Source: Solirubrobacterales bacterium
GTDB taxonomy: Bacteria > Actinomycetota > Thermoleophilia > Solirubrobacterales > Solirubrobacteraceae
Direction of reading: 5' to 3'
DNA: 64,000 bases
Assembly: GCA_003132505.1 (NCBI GenBank)
Contig: PKXY01000045.1
Coordinates: 30,569-94,568, forward strand
This document shows, piece after piece, positions 45,013-55,162 of this stretch; the first letter of the stretch is position 1; each line of letters starts with the position of its first letter. The notes beneath the pieces are model-generated. The model ran no database searches and was not told the DNA's origin. It saw nothing but the letters and a program-made list of their open reading frames with translations. Both the position numbers and the translations under genes were made by a program.

Positions 45013-45938
45013 CAGCCCTTCAGCGCTCCACTCAGGCCGGTTCCGCGCAGGAACCCGCGCTGGAAGATTAGGAAGCCGACGATCGGGACCAGAGCCGACA
45101 GCGCCAGGGCCGCGAGGAAGTCACCAAGTGGCGTGAAGGGCTCGATTTGCGGCAGGTGCACCGCGACCGTCTGCAGGTTCGCGTTCGTGTCGCCGAGTAC
45201 CAGCAGCGGCCACAGGTAGTCCTTGAACGACGCCAGGATGGCGAAGATCGAGACGACGCCGAGGATCGGCCGCGACATCGGTATCACGATGTTGAAGAAC
45301 AGGCGGAAAGGACCGCAGCCGTCGATGCGGGCAGCCTCGAAAATCTCACGCGGCAAGTTGTCGAAGAAGCGCTTCATCAGTACGACGTTGAACGCGTTCG
45401 CCGATTCTGGCAGCCAGATCGCGAAGTAGTTGCCGGCGAAGGAATGGTGGATGAACGGCGGGTCCACGACCTCGACGTAGAGCGGCACGAGCAGCACGAC
45501 CGCCGGGACGAACAGGGTCGTCAGCAGCGCCGCCATGATGACCTTCCCGAACCTCGGCTGAAGGACCGAGAGCGCGTACGCGCCAGTCGTCGCGATGAAG
45601 ATCGCGCTGATCCACGAGCCGATCGCCACCACGACCGTGTTCTTCAGATACAGGCCGACATCGAGGTTGTTCCAGGCGTCGGTCAGGTTGCTCCAGGCAA
45701 TCCCGTGCGGGAAGAGCGCCATCGGCGACACGATCGTGTCTTGCGTCGTCGTAATCGCCGACTTGAAAAGCCAGAGGATCGGGCCGAGGCCCACGATCAC
45801 GAGCAGAACCAAGAGCAGCACGTGCGCAGTCCCAAGTCCCCACTTGACGCTCGGCCGGTGCCAGTCGTCGTCGAGCACCAGCCCCTGCTGGCGTGCCTCG
45901 TACGCGCGCTGTTTGCGCCGGAACGGGAGCACGGTCAT
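45012..45938 (-). CDS. Carbohydrate ABC transporter permease (MalG-like)
   Basis: NTVVVAIGSWISAIFIATTGAYALS; REIFEAARIDGCGPFRLFFNIVIPMSRPILGVVSIFAILASFKDYLWPLL. Confidence 0.94.
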   Translation of the reverse strand: MTVLPFRRKQRAYEARQQGLVLDDDWHRPSVKWGLGTAHVLLLVLLVIVGLGPILWLFKSAITTTQDTIVSPMALFPHGIAWSNLTDAWNNLDVGLYLKNTVVVAIGSWISAIFIATTGAYALSVLQPRFGKVIMAALLTTLFVPAVVLLVPLYVEVVDPPFIHHSFAGNYFAIWLPESANAFNVVLMKRFFDNLPREIFEAARIDGCGPFRLFFNIVIPMSRPILGVVSIFAILASFKDYLWPLLVLGDTNANLQTVAVHLPQIEPFTPLGDFLAALALSALVPIVGFLIFQRGFLRGTGLSGALKG

Positions 45939-46885
45939 GACGTGCTCCAGGCGCGCGTTGCGCGCAGATAGATGAGCGAGAACACTGCGAGGAACGCCAC
46001 CAGCATCAGACTGAGCGCCGCAGCTTCGCCGTACGCGGCGCCGATTGAGTTGCCGAACGCGTAGTCATAGATGAGCAGCAGCACGGTCAGGGTCGCGTTC
46101 GCGGGGCCGCCCTGGGTGAAGAGCCACGGCTCGATGAAGACCTGCGCGGTCCCAATGATCTGCAGGATCATCGTGATGAGGAGGATGGTGCGGAGCTGCG
46201 GCAGCGTGACATGCCAAAGCTTCTTCCAAAGCCCGGCACCGTCGACGGACGCGGCCTCATAGAGCTCACGATTCACGCCAGTGAGCGCTGCAAGGTAGAT
46301 GATCACCGTGCTGCCGGCGTTCGCCCACGTCGAATAGAGGACAAGCGAGGGTATCGCCTGTGACGTCGATTGGATCCACTCTTGTGGGTGGATGCCGACC
46401 CAGCCAAGGATCGTGTTGAAGACGCCTATCCCCCCCGAGTCACCGTAAAACGTCTTCCACAACAGCACCCCGACAACCGGCGGAATCACAACCGGCAGGT
46501 AGGCGAGCGCGCTATACAGACCGCGCCGCTTGCGTACCTCGCTGATCAGCACCGAGATAATCAGCGGGATCGGGTAGCCGAAGACGAGGGCGAGTCCGGC
46601 GAACTCCGCGGTGTTCTTGACAGCAATCAGGAACAACGGGTCGTGGATGACCTCGGAAAAGTTCGCGAGCCCAATCCACTTTGCCGGCTGGACGAGGTTG
46701 GTGAACTGCAGCGACATCATCACCAGACGGACGATCGGATACCACGAGAACAGGCCGAAGACCAAGAGCAAAGGCAGCAGGAAGAGGAACTTCGAGAGCC
46801 CGCCCCGCTTCACCCAAGTCGCGGGCGTGCGCCTGACGCGCTTACGCTTCGGAGCGGCGCCCGCCGGTTGAGGCGCTGTGCTCAC
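45935..46885 (-). CDS. Carbohydrate ABC transporter permease (MalF/UgpA-like)
   Basis: LLPLLLVFGLFSWYPIVRLVMMSL; LYEAASVDGAGLWKKLWHVTLPQLRTILLITMI. Confidence 0.94.
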   Translation of the reverse strand: MSTAPQPAGAAPKRKRVRRTPATWVKRGGLSKFLFLLPLLLVFGLFSWYPIVRLVMMSLQFTNLVQPAKWIGLANFSEVIHDPLFLIAVKNTAEFAGLALVFGYPIPLIISVLISEVRKRRGLYSALAYLPVVIPPVVGVLLWKTFYGDSGGIGVFNTILGWVGIHPQEWIQSTSQAIPSLVLYSTWANAGSTVIIYLAALTGVNRELYEAASVDGAGLWKKLWHVTLPQLRTILLITMILQIIGTAQVFIEPWLFTQGGPANATLTVLLLIYDYAFGNSIGAAYGEAAALSLMLVAFLAVFSLIYLRATRAWSTS

Positions 46886-46958
46886 GTCGTCTTCTCGAGC
46901 GTGGGGGTAATGGATTGTCTGGGTGTCATCGGCTGTTTGGGTCTCAGTCGGGCCTCCG

Positions 46959-47065
46959 GCCCGGTGGTCACGCTACTGCTAGCACGACCAACCCGCGCCG
47001 CCGGTCCGTCCTCATTCGGGCTCACCGGCCCGGGTGGTCGAGCTCCTTGGTAGCACGACCACCCG
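46959..47065. repeat. Two tandem related hairpins between solute-binding-protein and permease genes
   Basis: Distal copy 47031-47065 CGGGTGGTCG-N15-CGACCACCCG (10-bp perfect stem); proximal degenerate copy 46959-46995 GGCCCGGTGGTCACGCTACTGCTAGCACGACCAACCCG. Confidence 0.7.
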
Positions 47066-47084
47066 CGACCGGCAAGCGAGCGTC

Positions 47085-48497
47085 TTAGGACGACGCGGAT
47101 GCCTGCGCAATCGAGGCCTGTCCGGCGGAGTTAGCCGCCTGGAGCAGGGCCGGGATGTTTGCGTTCTGGTTGGTCAGGACCTGCTCGACGACCGAGTCCA
47201 GGTCGCCGTAGATCGCCTGCGTCGCCGCCTCGGGCTCCGGCACCAAGTTGTCCTTGAGGATGGACTTGTTGAACGGCGCGAACGCCGTCTCCGGAACGTT
47301 GATGTACGGCTCTTCCCACTTCAGATCCTGGTTGTAGATCTTCTGGCTGAAGATCGGGAAGGTCGGCACACCAACCGGCTGGTTGTCGTCGTCGAGCGAC
47401 TTCGCGTTGCGAATCGCCCCCGCCTTGGTTACGAGCGGCGAGATGTAGAAGAAGTTGATCCACTTCACCGCCGCGGCGATCTGCGCCTTGGAAGCAAACG
47501 GCGTGACTGCGGCAAGGGTGCCGCCGCCGAGTTCGCCAGGGCTGCTGGCGCCCGAACCGCTGCTCTGCTGCGGGAGCGCAGCCAGACCGTAGATACCGGC
47601 CGGGATGTTAAAGCCCTGGACCATGTTCGTGTACACGTCAGAACCACTGATGAACATGCCGATCTCACCAGCCGCGAAGGCCTGGTTGCTGGTGCCCCAA
47701 CTGAGGTTGAAGTTGGTGCCCATCGCGTTGTCATTCCAACGCAGGTTGTGGTCGAAGGTCAGAGCAGCAACTGCTCCCGGGTTGTCGAAGGTAGCGACGG
47801 CCTTGGCGCCGATGCCTTTCTCCATGCGACCACCGAATGCGTCGGCCATCGTCGTCAGGATCCAGCCAGCGGTGTTGTCATTCGCACCCATGACCGAGAA
47901 GCCGGCCACCTGCGCGTCGTGAAGTACGATCGCCTTCGCGTCGGTCTCGACCTGCGCCCACGTCTTCGGCGGGTCATTCGGGTTGAGGCCCGCGTTCGCG
48001 AAGAGGTTGCGGTTGTACTCGAGTCCCTGCGCATACGCCGCTTCGGGAATCGCGACAATCTGACCCTTCGCATCGGTGCCCTCGGCGATCGCCGCCTTGT
48101 CGAAGTCCTTGGACCACGAGTAGGTCTTGACGTACTTCGTCAGGTTGGCGAGCTGTCCAGCATCACCGAGCGAATCACCATCCGTGAACGGAACTGTGAA
48201 CACGGTCGGCAACGTCTTCGCGGCGAGCTCCGCGGCAAACGTCGGAGCGGTCCAGTCGTACTGAACCGACTTCACATTGATCCCCGGATTCGCCTTCTCG
48301 AACTGCTTGACCTGGTTGTTGAACTGCGCGGTCGCCGCCGCCGTGGCGCCCGGGACCAGCGACGCGACACTGATGCTCACCGACGAACTCGCCGACGCAC
48401 TGGAGGCCGAGCCCACAGCCACAGCCCCCAGGCTGATAGCTGCGACGGCAGCGCCCATGCGAAGCCTGCTGCTTAATTTCACTGATCTAATTTGCAT
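47085..48497 (-). CDS. Carbohydrate ABC transporter solute-binding protein (family 1)
   Basis: Signal peptide; FEKANPGINVKSVQYDW; AYAQGLEYNRNLFANAGLNPNDPPKTWAQVETDAKAI. Confidence 0.92.
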   Translation of the reverse strand: MQIRSVKLSSRLRMGAAVAAISLGAVAVGSASSASASSSVSISVASLVPGATAAATAQFNNQVKQFEKANPGINVKSVQYDWTAPTFAAELAAKTLPTVFTVPFTDGDSLGDAGQLANLTKYVKTYSWSKDFDKAAIAEGTDAKGQIVAIPEAAYAQGLEYNRNLFANAGLNPNDPPKTWAQVETDAKAIVLHDAQVAGFSVMGANDNTAGWILTTMADAFGGRMEKGIGAKAVATFDNPGAVAALTFDHNLRWNDNAMGTNFNLSWGTSNQAFAAGEIGMFISGSDVYTNMVQGFNIPAGIYGLAALPQQSSGSGASSPGELGGGTLAAVTPFASKAQIAAAVKWINFFYISPLVTKAGAIRNAKSLDDDNQPVGVPTFPIFSQKIYNQDLKWEEPYINVPETAFAPFNKSILKDNLVPEPEAATQAIYGDLDSVVEQVLTNQNANIPALLQAANSAGQASIAQASASS

Positions 48498-50230
48498 TAC
48501 CCTTCCTCTCCTTCTCCCTGATGGGTGTTCTGTTCAGTTGGATTCGACTCCGGATGAAGTTGAGCCCGGTCTGCGGCCTGCACCAACCAGACCGTGGTGT
48601 CCTGCGGCAGCGCGTTGCCGACCAGCGCGGCGCTTCCGATGAGAACGTCGGCCCCGGCGGGAAGTTCAACCGGCTGCGGGCCAAAATTGACGATGCAGAG
48701 GAAACGATCGCCGCGCGCGAACGCGATCACATCGTCGCCGTACTCGAGCCAGCGCGGCTCGGACCCGACGCCCCACGGCGCCTCGCGGCGGATGCGCAGC
48801 CCCGCGCGGTAGAGGCTGAGCATCGAGGCCGGGTCGTCAGTCTGCGCCTCGACCGAGAGCGACGCCCAGTCGCCGGGCTGGTCGAGCCAGAGAAGCACCT
48901 CCTCGTTCGGGCTGAAGCCGTAGGGCGGCTTCGCGCCCGACCACGGGATCGGGACCCGGCAGCCATCGCGGCCGGGATCCACGCCTCCTGAACGGTGCCA
49001 CATCGGATCCTGGCGGCGGTCGGAGGGGATGTCCTCCGCTTCCGGCAGTCCGAGCTCTTCGCCCTGGTAGACGTACATCGAGCCCGGCAGCGCCATCGCA
49101 AGCAGTGCGGCGGCCCGCGCGCGCCGCGTGCCGCGTAGGAGGTCGGTGGGCGTGCCCGCGCGCTTCGTCTCGAAGGAGAACCCGGTGTCGGCGCGGCCGT
49201 AGCGCGTGACCGGGCGGGTGACATCGTGGTTCGAGAGCACCCAGGTCGCCGGCGCGTCCACGGGCGCATGCGCCGCGAGCGCAGACTCGATCGAGGTCCG
49301 CATCGGACCGGGCTCCCACGGGCACGCCAGGAAGTCGAAGTTGAACGCGGTGTGGAGCTCATCGGGGCGCAGGTAGCGGACGAAGCGGTCGACGTCGGGC
49401 AGCCAGACCTCGCCGACGAGCATCCGGGGGTCCTCGTAGCCGTCCGCGATCGTGCGCCAGCGGCGGTAGATCTCGTGCAGCTCGTCTCGGTCGGTGAACG
49501 GATGCTCGCCCGGGGCGGCGTCCGGCCGCTCTTCGGGGAGCCCGGGGTCCTTGACCAGGAGCCCCGCTGAGTCGATGCGCACGCCGGCGACGCCGCGATC
49601 GAACCAGAAGCGAAGGATGTCCTCGTGCTCGGCCCACACCTCGGGGTGCTGCCAGTTGAGGTCGGGCTGCTCGGGGGCGAAGAGGTGGAGGTACCACTCG
49701 CCGTCGCCGACGCGCGTCCAGGCCGGACCGCCAAAGATCGACTGCCAGCCGTTCGGCGGCAGCTCGTGCTCTTCGCCGGTTCCGGGCCGGAACCAGAAGC
49801 GCTCGCGGGCCGGGGACCCCGCCGGTGCAGCCAGCGCCTCCCTGAACCACGGGTGCTCGTTCGAGACGTGGTTCGGGACGATATCGACGATCGTGCGGAT
49901 GCCGAGCGCCCGCGCCTCCTCGATCAGCTGTTCGGCTTCCCAGAGGGTCCCGAAAGCCGGATCGATCGACCGGTAATCCGCGATGTCGTAGCCGGCGTCG
50001 GCGAGCGGCGAGGGGTACCACGGGTTGAACCAGAGCGCGTCAACGCCGAGCGCGGCAAGATAGGGCAGGCATGCCCGCACTCCCGCCAGGTCGCCGATCC
50101 CATCGCCGTTCGCGTCGGCGAAGCTCCGAACGTAGACCTGGTAAACGACCGCGTCGCGCCACCACGGGCGCTCGATCGCGTCCGCGGGATCGCGCAACGG
50201 GAACGCCTTGGTTGCGTCCGTCTCCCTCAT
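48497..50230 (-). CDS. GH13 alpha-glucosidase
   Basis: WWRDAVVYQVYVRSFADANGDGIGDLAGVRACLPYLAALGVDALWFNPWYPSPLADAGYDIADY; DIVPNHVSNEHPWF; GVRIDSAG; LSNHDVTR. Confidence 0.95.
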   Translation of the reverse strand: MRETDATKAFPLRDPADAIERPWWRDAVVYQVYVRSFADANGDGIGDLAGVRACLPYLAALGVDALWFNPWYPSPLADAGYDIADYRSIDPAFGTLWEAEQLIEEARALGIRTIVDIVPNHVSNEHPWFREALAAPAGSPARERFWFRPGTGEEHELPPNGWQSIFGGPAWTRVGDGEWYLHLFAPEQPDLNWQHPEVWAEHEDILRFWFDRGVAGVRIDSAGLLVKDPGLPEERPDAAPGEHPFTDRDELHEIYRRWRTIADGYEDPRMLVGEVWLPDVDRFVRYLRPDELHTAFNFDFLACPWEPGPMRTSIESALAAHAPVDAPATWVLSNHDVTRPVTRYGRADTGFSFETKRAGTPTDLLRGTRRARAAALLAMALPGSMYVYQGEELGLPEAEDIPSDRRQDPMWHRSGGVDPGRDGCRVPIPWSGAKPPYGFSPNEEVLLWLDQPGDWASLSVEAQTDDPASMLSLYRAGLRIRREAPWGVGSEPRWLEYGDDVIAFARGDRFLCIVNFGPQPVELPAGADVLIGSAALVGNALPQDTTVWLVQAADRAQLHPESNPTEQNTHQGEGEEG

Positions 50231-50319
50231 CGGCGCGAGAATTACATACTCAACAAATTAATGCAAGGGGGAACCGCGCGCCTGAAATTTTCGTACTGTC
50301 TAGCGCAAGCGATCCAGCC

Positions 50320-51318
50320 TCAGCGTCCGGGCGCGTTCGCGGTCGAGCCCCGCGCCACCATCTCCGGCTCGAAGAAGAGCTCGTCCGCGGAGACCGGCGA
50401 ACCCTCGATCTGCCCCACGAGCATCTCGACAGCGGCGCGGCCGATCGCCTCTAGCGGCTGGCGGACGGTCGTGAGCGGCGGGCTGGTGCAGCTCATCAGC
50501 GCCGAGTCGTCGAAGCCGATCACCGAGAGGTCGCTGGGGACCGAAAGGCCCGCCCGGCGGGCGGCGCGGATCGCGCCGAGCGCCAGCGGATCGCTCGCGC
50601 AGATGATTCCCGTGACGCCACGCTCGATCAGGCGCGCGGCCGCCGCGTGGCCTCCCTCGAGCGAGAACCGCGTCCGCTCGACGAGCTCCGACGCCGTCGC
50701 CAGCTTCGCTACGCGCTCGAACGCCGCGAGCTTGCGCAGCGAGGGCACGTGGTCGGGCGGGCCCAGGATGAGGCCGATCCGCTCGTGGCCGAGGTCAGCC
50801 AGATGCGAGTAGGCCTGCTCCATGGCGACGGCGTCGTCGGTCGAGACGCGCGGGAAGTCGAGGTGCTCGGCGGCGGCGTTCACGAGCACGACTGGAAGGC
50901 GCAGCTTCAGCAGGCGCTCGTAGTGCTCGTGGGGCGCGTCCGCCTCCGCGTACTGGCCGCCGGCGAAGATCATCCCCGAGACCTGGCGCTCCAGGAGCAT
51001 CTCGACGTACTCAGCCTCCGACATGCTCCCCGTGCGCGTGCAGAGCACGGCGTTGAAACCACGCTGGGCGAGCGCGCCGCTCACCACCTCGGCGAGCGCC
51101 GGGAAGACCGGGTTCTGGAGCTCCGGCACGATCAGCCCGACCATCCGGGCGCGCCGGACGCGCAGGTGCGTCGGGCGCTCGTAGCCGATGACGTCAAGCG
51201 CCGTCAGGACGGCGGCGCGCGTCGCCTCCGAAATCCCGGGGCGGCCGTTCAGGACGCGGCTGACCGTCGCCTCGCTGACCCCGGCCTGCTTGGCGACGTC
51301 AGCAAGTTTGCGAGCCAC
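50320..51318 (-). CDS. LacI-family transcriptional regulator
   Basis: KLADVAKQAGVSEATVSRVLNGRPGISEATRAAVLTALDVIGYERP. Confidence 0.96.
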   Translation of the reverse strand: MARKLADVAKQAGVSEATVSRVLNGRPGISEATRAAVLTALDVIGYERPTHLRVRRARMVGLIVPELQNPVFPALAEVVSGALAQRGFNAVLCTRTGSMSEAEYVEMLLERQVSGMIFAGGQYAEADAPHEHYERLLKLRLPVVLVNAAAEHLDFPRVSTDDAVAMEQAYSHLADLGHERIGLILGPPDHVPSLRKLAAFERVAKLATASELVERTRFSLEGGHAAAARLIERGVTGIICASDPLALGAIRAARRAGLSVPSDLSVIGFDDSALMSCTSPPLTTVRQPLEAIGRAAVEMLVGQIEGSPVSADELFFEPEMVARGSTANAPGR

Positions 51319-51339
51319 GGCGCAATTCTATGCAACTTT

Positions 51340-51356
51340 CTGCAAACGGCTTGCAG
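51340..51356. promoter_or_regulatory. LacI-type operator candidate
   Basis: CTGCAA-ACGGC-TTGCAG immediately upstream of lacI. Confidence 0.6.
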
Positions 51357-51359
51357 GGA

Positions 51360-52133
51360 CTACGCGAGCAGTTGCCGGCTGAGCCGCCGCGTGGCAAGCG
51401 CAAGCCCGAACGACCCAACGGCGGCGAGGTAGAGCACGGCGACGGCGATGTTCCAGTGGAAGATGCCGAGCGCCGGCTCGCGCAGGAGCTGAATGCTCTG
51501 GTACAGCGGCAGGATCTCGACCACCGGCCGCGCCCATCCCGGGTACACGGAGAGCGGGTAGAAGGTCGTCGCGAACAGGAACATCGGCAACATCACGAGC
51601 TGGATCAGCTGGAAGTCCGAGAAGTCGCGGAGGTAGGTCGTCACCGCGAGCCCGGCGCCCCCGAACGCGTAGCCGACGAGCAGCGCGGCGGGGATCGTGA
51701 GCAGGATGCCAGGCGAGACGACAAGGCCGAGCGCGAGCATCACCAGCACGAATCCAACGGACGGGAGCAGGCTGCTCAAGACGGCGCTGACGACCTCGCC
51801 GAGCGCGATGTCGGCGATCGAAAGCGGCGTCGGCACGATCGCGTCGTAGGTGCGGTCTGTCTTCATCCGGGTGAAGACGACGAACGTCATCTGGTTGAAG
51901 GCGGCGTTCATCGCGGTCGTGGCCAGGATCGCGGGCGCGACGAACGCGGCGTAGCGCACGTCGATGCCAGGAACCTTGCCGACGAGCCTCCCGACGCCGA
52001 AGCCGATCGAGACCAGGTAGAGGACCGGCTCGAGGAGGCTCGCGAGCACCGGCGAGAGCGAGCGGCGATAGATGCGCGCGTTTCGCTCGACGAGGCTACC
52101 CGTGCGCCGGAGCGTCCAACCGCTGGCGATCAT
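51360..52133 (-). CDS. ABC-2 type transporter permease
   Basis: LVERNARIYRRSLSPVLASLLEPVLYLVSIGFGVG; YAAFVAPAILATTAMNAAFNQMTFVVFTRMKTDRTYDAIVPTPLS. Confidence 0.9.
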   Translation of the reverse strand: MIASGWTLRRTGSLVERNARIYRRSLSPVLASLLEPVLYLVSIGFGVGRLVGKVPGIDVRYAAFVAPAILATTAMNAAFNQMTFVVFTRMKTDRTYDAIVPTPLSIADIALGEVVSAVLSSLLPSVGFVLVMLALGLVVSPGILLTIPAALLVGYAFGGAGLAVTTYLRDFSDFQLIQLVMLPMFLFATTFYPLSVYPGWARPVVEILPLYQSIQLLREPALGIFHWNIAVAVLYLAAVGSFGLALATRRLSRQLLA

Positions 52134-52897
52134 GCGTGCAGCCGCCGACGGTAGGTGATGCGCGCGACGACGATGCCAACCACAACGAGGGCAAGGAGGT
52201 AGCCGGCCCGCGCCGCGACGGTTTGCGCGGACGCGGTGCCGAGGGTCAGGGAGCGGCAGAGGGCGACACCCTGGGAAAGCGGCAGTGCGGAGGCGACGAG
52301 CCGAATTCCGCTCGGCAGCTGGGACAGCGCAAAGAATGTGCCCGAGAACAGATACATGGGCATGAGCACGAAGCGATAGAGGGTCTGGGTCTTGGCGATC
52401 GAGCGCACACCGACCGCCCAGGCGGCCGCCGGAGCACCGAACGCGAGGCCCGTGAGCAGTGCGGCCGGCAGCGCCGCGAGCACCCACCAACCCGTTCCGA
52501 CACCGAACAGCGCCATCACTGCGACGAACACCGCGCTCGATGTGAGCACCCGGAAGGCGATGAAGAGCAGGTGGCCGGCCATGATCTCGCTTGGCTCCAG
52601 GGGCGTCGTCACGGCGGTCCGGTAAGCACCGACCGCGCCGGCGGCATTCGCGACGCGCCCGCCACCTTCGATGAAGCCGGTCTGCATCGCGGAGGCCGCC
52701 AGCAGCCCCGGCGCGAAGAACGCCGTGTAGGAGACGCCGCCGAGGGTCGTCGAGTGGCCGTGGTCGACGAGGTGACCGAGTCCGAGACCGATCCCGAGCA
52801 GGAAGAGCATCGGGTTCGCAAAGCTGATCACGATGGTGCCGCGCCAGGTGCGGGCGTAGACCGTCAGCCAGTAGCGGAAGGCGTACCAGGCGCGCAT
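52130..52897 (-). CDS. ABC-2 type transporter permease
   Basis: RAWYAFRYWLTVYARTWRGTIVISFANPMLFLLGIGLGLG; FFAPGLLAASAMQTGFIEGGGRVANAAG; ATGA overlap with next permease. Confidence 0.9.
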   Translation of the reverse strand: MRAWYAFRYWLTVYARTWRGTIVISFANPMLFLLGIGLGLGHLVDHGHSTTLGGVSYTAFFAPGLLAASAMQTGFIEGGGRVANAAGAVGAYRTAVTTPLEPSEIMAGHLLFIAFRVLTSSAVFVAVMALFGVGTGWWVLAALPAALLTGLAFGAPAAAWAVGVRSIAKTQTLYRFVLMPMYLFSGTFFALSQLPSGIRLVASALPLSQGVALCRSLTLGTASAQTVAARAGYLLALVVVGIVVARITYRRRLHA

Positions 52898-52901
52898 CAG
52901 G

Positions 52902-53855
52902 TCAGTCGACGAGCGAGCGGCCGGTGAGCTTCAGGAAGACGTCCTCGAGCGTCGCGCGCCGCACGAGCGCGGTGATCGGCGAGAGCGACATCTCGTGGAC
53001 GGCGACGAGCGCCACCTCGCCGTCGTCGGCGTAGACGACGACGCGATCCGGCAGCACCTCGATCCGCTCCCCGAGCTCGGCTGCACGGAGGCGCTCCGCA
53101 ACCTCTGCATGGACGTCCGGCTGGAAGCGCAGCTCGAGGACCTCGCGCGTCACGTGCGCGTCGATCAACTCGCGCGGCGAGCCCTCGGCCACGATCCTGC
53201 CGGCGTCCATCACCGCGAGCCGGTCGCAGAGCTGCTCTGCTTCGTCCATGTAGTGGGTCGTGATGATCAACGTGACGCCGTCGCGCTTCAGGCGGTAGAG
53301 CCGGTCCCAGAGCACGTGCCGCGCCTGCGGGTCGAGCCCGGTCGTGGGCTCGTCGAGCAGCAGGATCTCGGGCTCATTGATCAGCGAGCGAGCGATCGTG
53401 AGCCGGCGGCGCATGCCGCCGGAGAGCGTCTCGACCTGGGCGTCTGCCTTCTCCTCGAGTTGCGCGAATGCGAGCAGGCCGACGATGCGATCGCGGATGA
53501 CGTTCTTCGCGAGCCCGAAGTAGCGGCCGTAGACAAAGAGGTTCTCGCGAACGGTCAGCTCACGGTCGAGGCAATCGTCCTGCGGAACGACGCCGATGCG
53601 CGACCGGATCTCGGGCCCCTCGTGCGCGGGATCCATGCCGAGCACGCGGAGCGTGCCGGTGCTGACCGGGGAGATGGCGCCGAGCATCCGCATCGTCGAG
53701 GACTTCCCGGCGCCGTTCGGGCCCAGGAAGCCGAACACCTCGCCACGCCCCAACTCGAAGTCGATCCCGTCGACGGCGCGAAACGGCGGCACGCCCTTCC
53801 GGGCGCGATACGTCTTCGTGAGGCCCCTCGCCTCGACCAGGAGCCTGCCGGACAC
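52902..53855 (-). CDS. ABC exporter ATP-binding protein (DrrA/NodI-like)
   Basis: LGPNGAGKSSTMRMLGAISPVSTGTLRVLGMDP; LSGGMRRRLTIARSLINEPEILLLDEPTTGLDPQARHVLWDRL. Confidence 0.95.
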   Translation of the reverse strand: MSGRLLVEARGLTKTYRARKGVPPFRAVDGIDFELGRGEVFGFLGPNGAGKSSTMRMLGAISPVSTGTLRVLGMDPAHEGPEIRSRIGVVPQDDCLDRELTVRENLFVYGRYFGLAKNVIRDRIVGLLAFAQLEEKADAQVETLSGGMRRRLTIARSLINEPEILLLDEPTTGLDPQARHVLWDRLYRLKRDGVTLIITTHYMDEAEQLCDRLAVMDAGRIVAEGSPRELIDAHVTREVLELRFQPDVHAEVAERLRAAELGERIEVLPDRVVVYADDGEVALVAVHEMSLSPITALVRRATLEDVFLKLTGRSLVD

Positions 53856-54270
53856 CGCCCAACCCTACCGAAAGGCGACCGCCGGCCGCAACAACCGTAC
53901 GGGATCACGCAACTTCGCGAGCGCCTCCTGGGGCCCAGCCCGACCGGGCTGCCGGAAGGGCCGTTTCGCCGCCGACCTCCAGGCTGGCTTATCGGTGATC
54001 CGCGAGACGGGGCAGGAACGCGTTGACACGCGATGGATCCCCCGTTCTCGGGCAAATCACGCGCTCTGTTAACTGCTCTCAGATCACGTCAGGCGAGCTC
54101 ATACTTGCGGAGTTCAGGACCCGTTTTCGGAACCGATACTTGCTGGCAATAAAGCGGGCACTTACGAGCGAGTCGCCGGGTTACGCCTCTCTAAACCACC
54201 GTAATCGATCGCTTTAGCTCGGTCAAGCTAGACTGCGACCGATTTGGTAGTTCACGCCAAAATCGACCAG

Positions 54271-54729
54271 ATGCGCGTAGTCCATGTCGTTGCTATTTCA
54301 ATGGCACTGGCTGTCGCGGGCTGCGGCGCCGCGGGTCCCACCCAACACTTCGCCGCGACCGCCAACGCGATTTGCAAGGCAACCAACGCGCAGATCGAGG
54401 CGCTGCCTGCGCCGGGCCGCTCGCCACAGTCCGAAGCGAGTGTGTTGCGCAAGGGTTTCCGCTACGCAAGGACGGAGGTGGCGAAACTCGATCAACTCAC
54501 CGCACCCGGAAAAAGGGAGCCGATCTACGTGACGGCGCTGCAATCATCCCAGCGCCTCTTGGCTCTAGGCAAGAGAGAGATCGCCGACTTCTCAGCGGGC
54601 CGCGTCGCCGCAGCCAACAAGCTTCTCGACGAGGGCGACGAGTTCTCAGGCGAAACCGACGCCGCAATGAACGCGCTCGGCGCGACTCAATGCGCGGCGG
54701 ACCCGCAACCAAATGGCGTAACGCGGTGA
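54271..54729 (+). CDS. Putative lipoprotein
   Basis: MRVVHVVAISMALAVAGC lipobox-like; Ala-rich helical body. Confidence 0.6.
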   Translation: MRVVHVVAISMALAVAGCGAAGPTQHFAATANAICKATNAQIEALPAPGRSPQSEASVLRKGFRYARTEVAKLDQLTAPGKREPIYVTALQSSQRLLALGKREIADFSAGRVAAANKLLDEGDEFSGETDAAMNALGATQCAADPQPNGVTR

Positions 54730-55162
54730 GCGGACGAACTTAACCGCGCATAACCGCTCGACTGGTCCAGCCCTCCGGGACTCCGACCACGCGGCGTCGA
54801 AACGGGCGCACTTCGTGCACAGCGGTAAGGGTCTTGGTCCGAAATCGCTCCGGATCCGACTGGATAGCGACAACCGCCACATGTTGTCCTTTGATCGGAT
54901 ATGCTCGATCGGTGTGCGGGAGGGCCCACACTGGAACAGAAGCGAGCGCTCGCCGTAACGGCGGGATCACCGTGCAGGCGGGCTCGCAAGCGGCACCGGT
55001 ACGGCCTGACGCCCTGACCCCAACGGAGGGAGGTTGCGATCTGTCAGCGCGTTGAAAGCTGAGCCCGAGCCGCGACTCCGCCTAGGCGGACCGCTTTTTG
55101 GCGCGGGCACAAAATCGTTTATGTGCAGTTGATTCCACGATTCGCTGAAAGGACGTTCGATC

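Noticed and set aside
47034-48476. 480-aa plus-strand ORF antisense to the solute-binding protein
   Set aside because: Antisense shadow; signal peptide and SBP motifs lie on the minus strand
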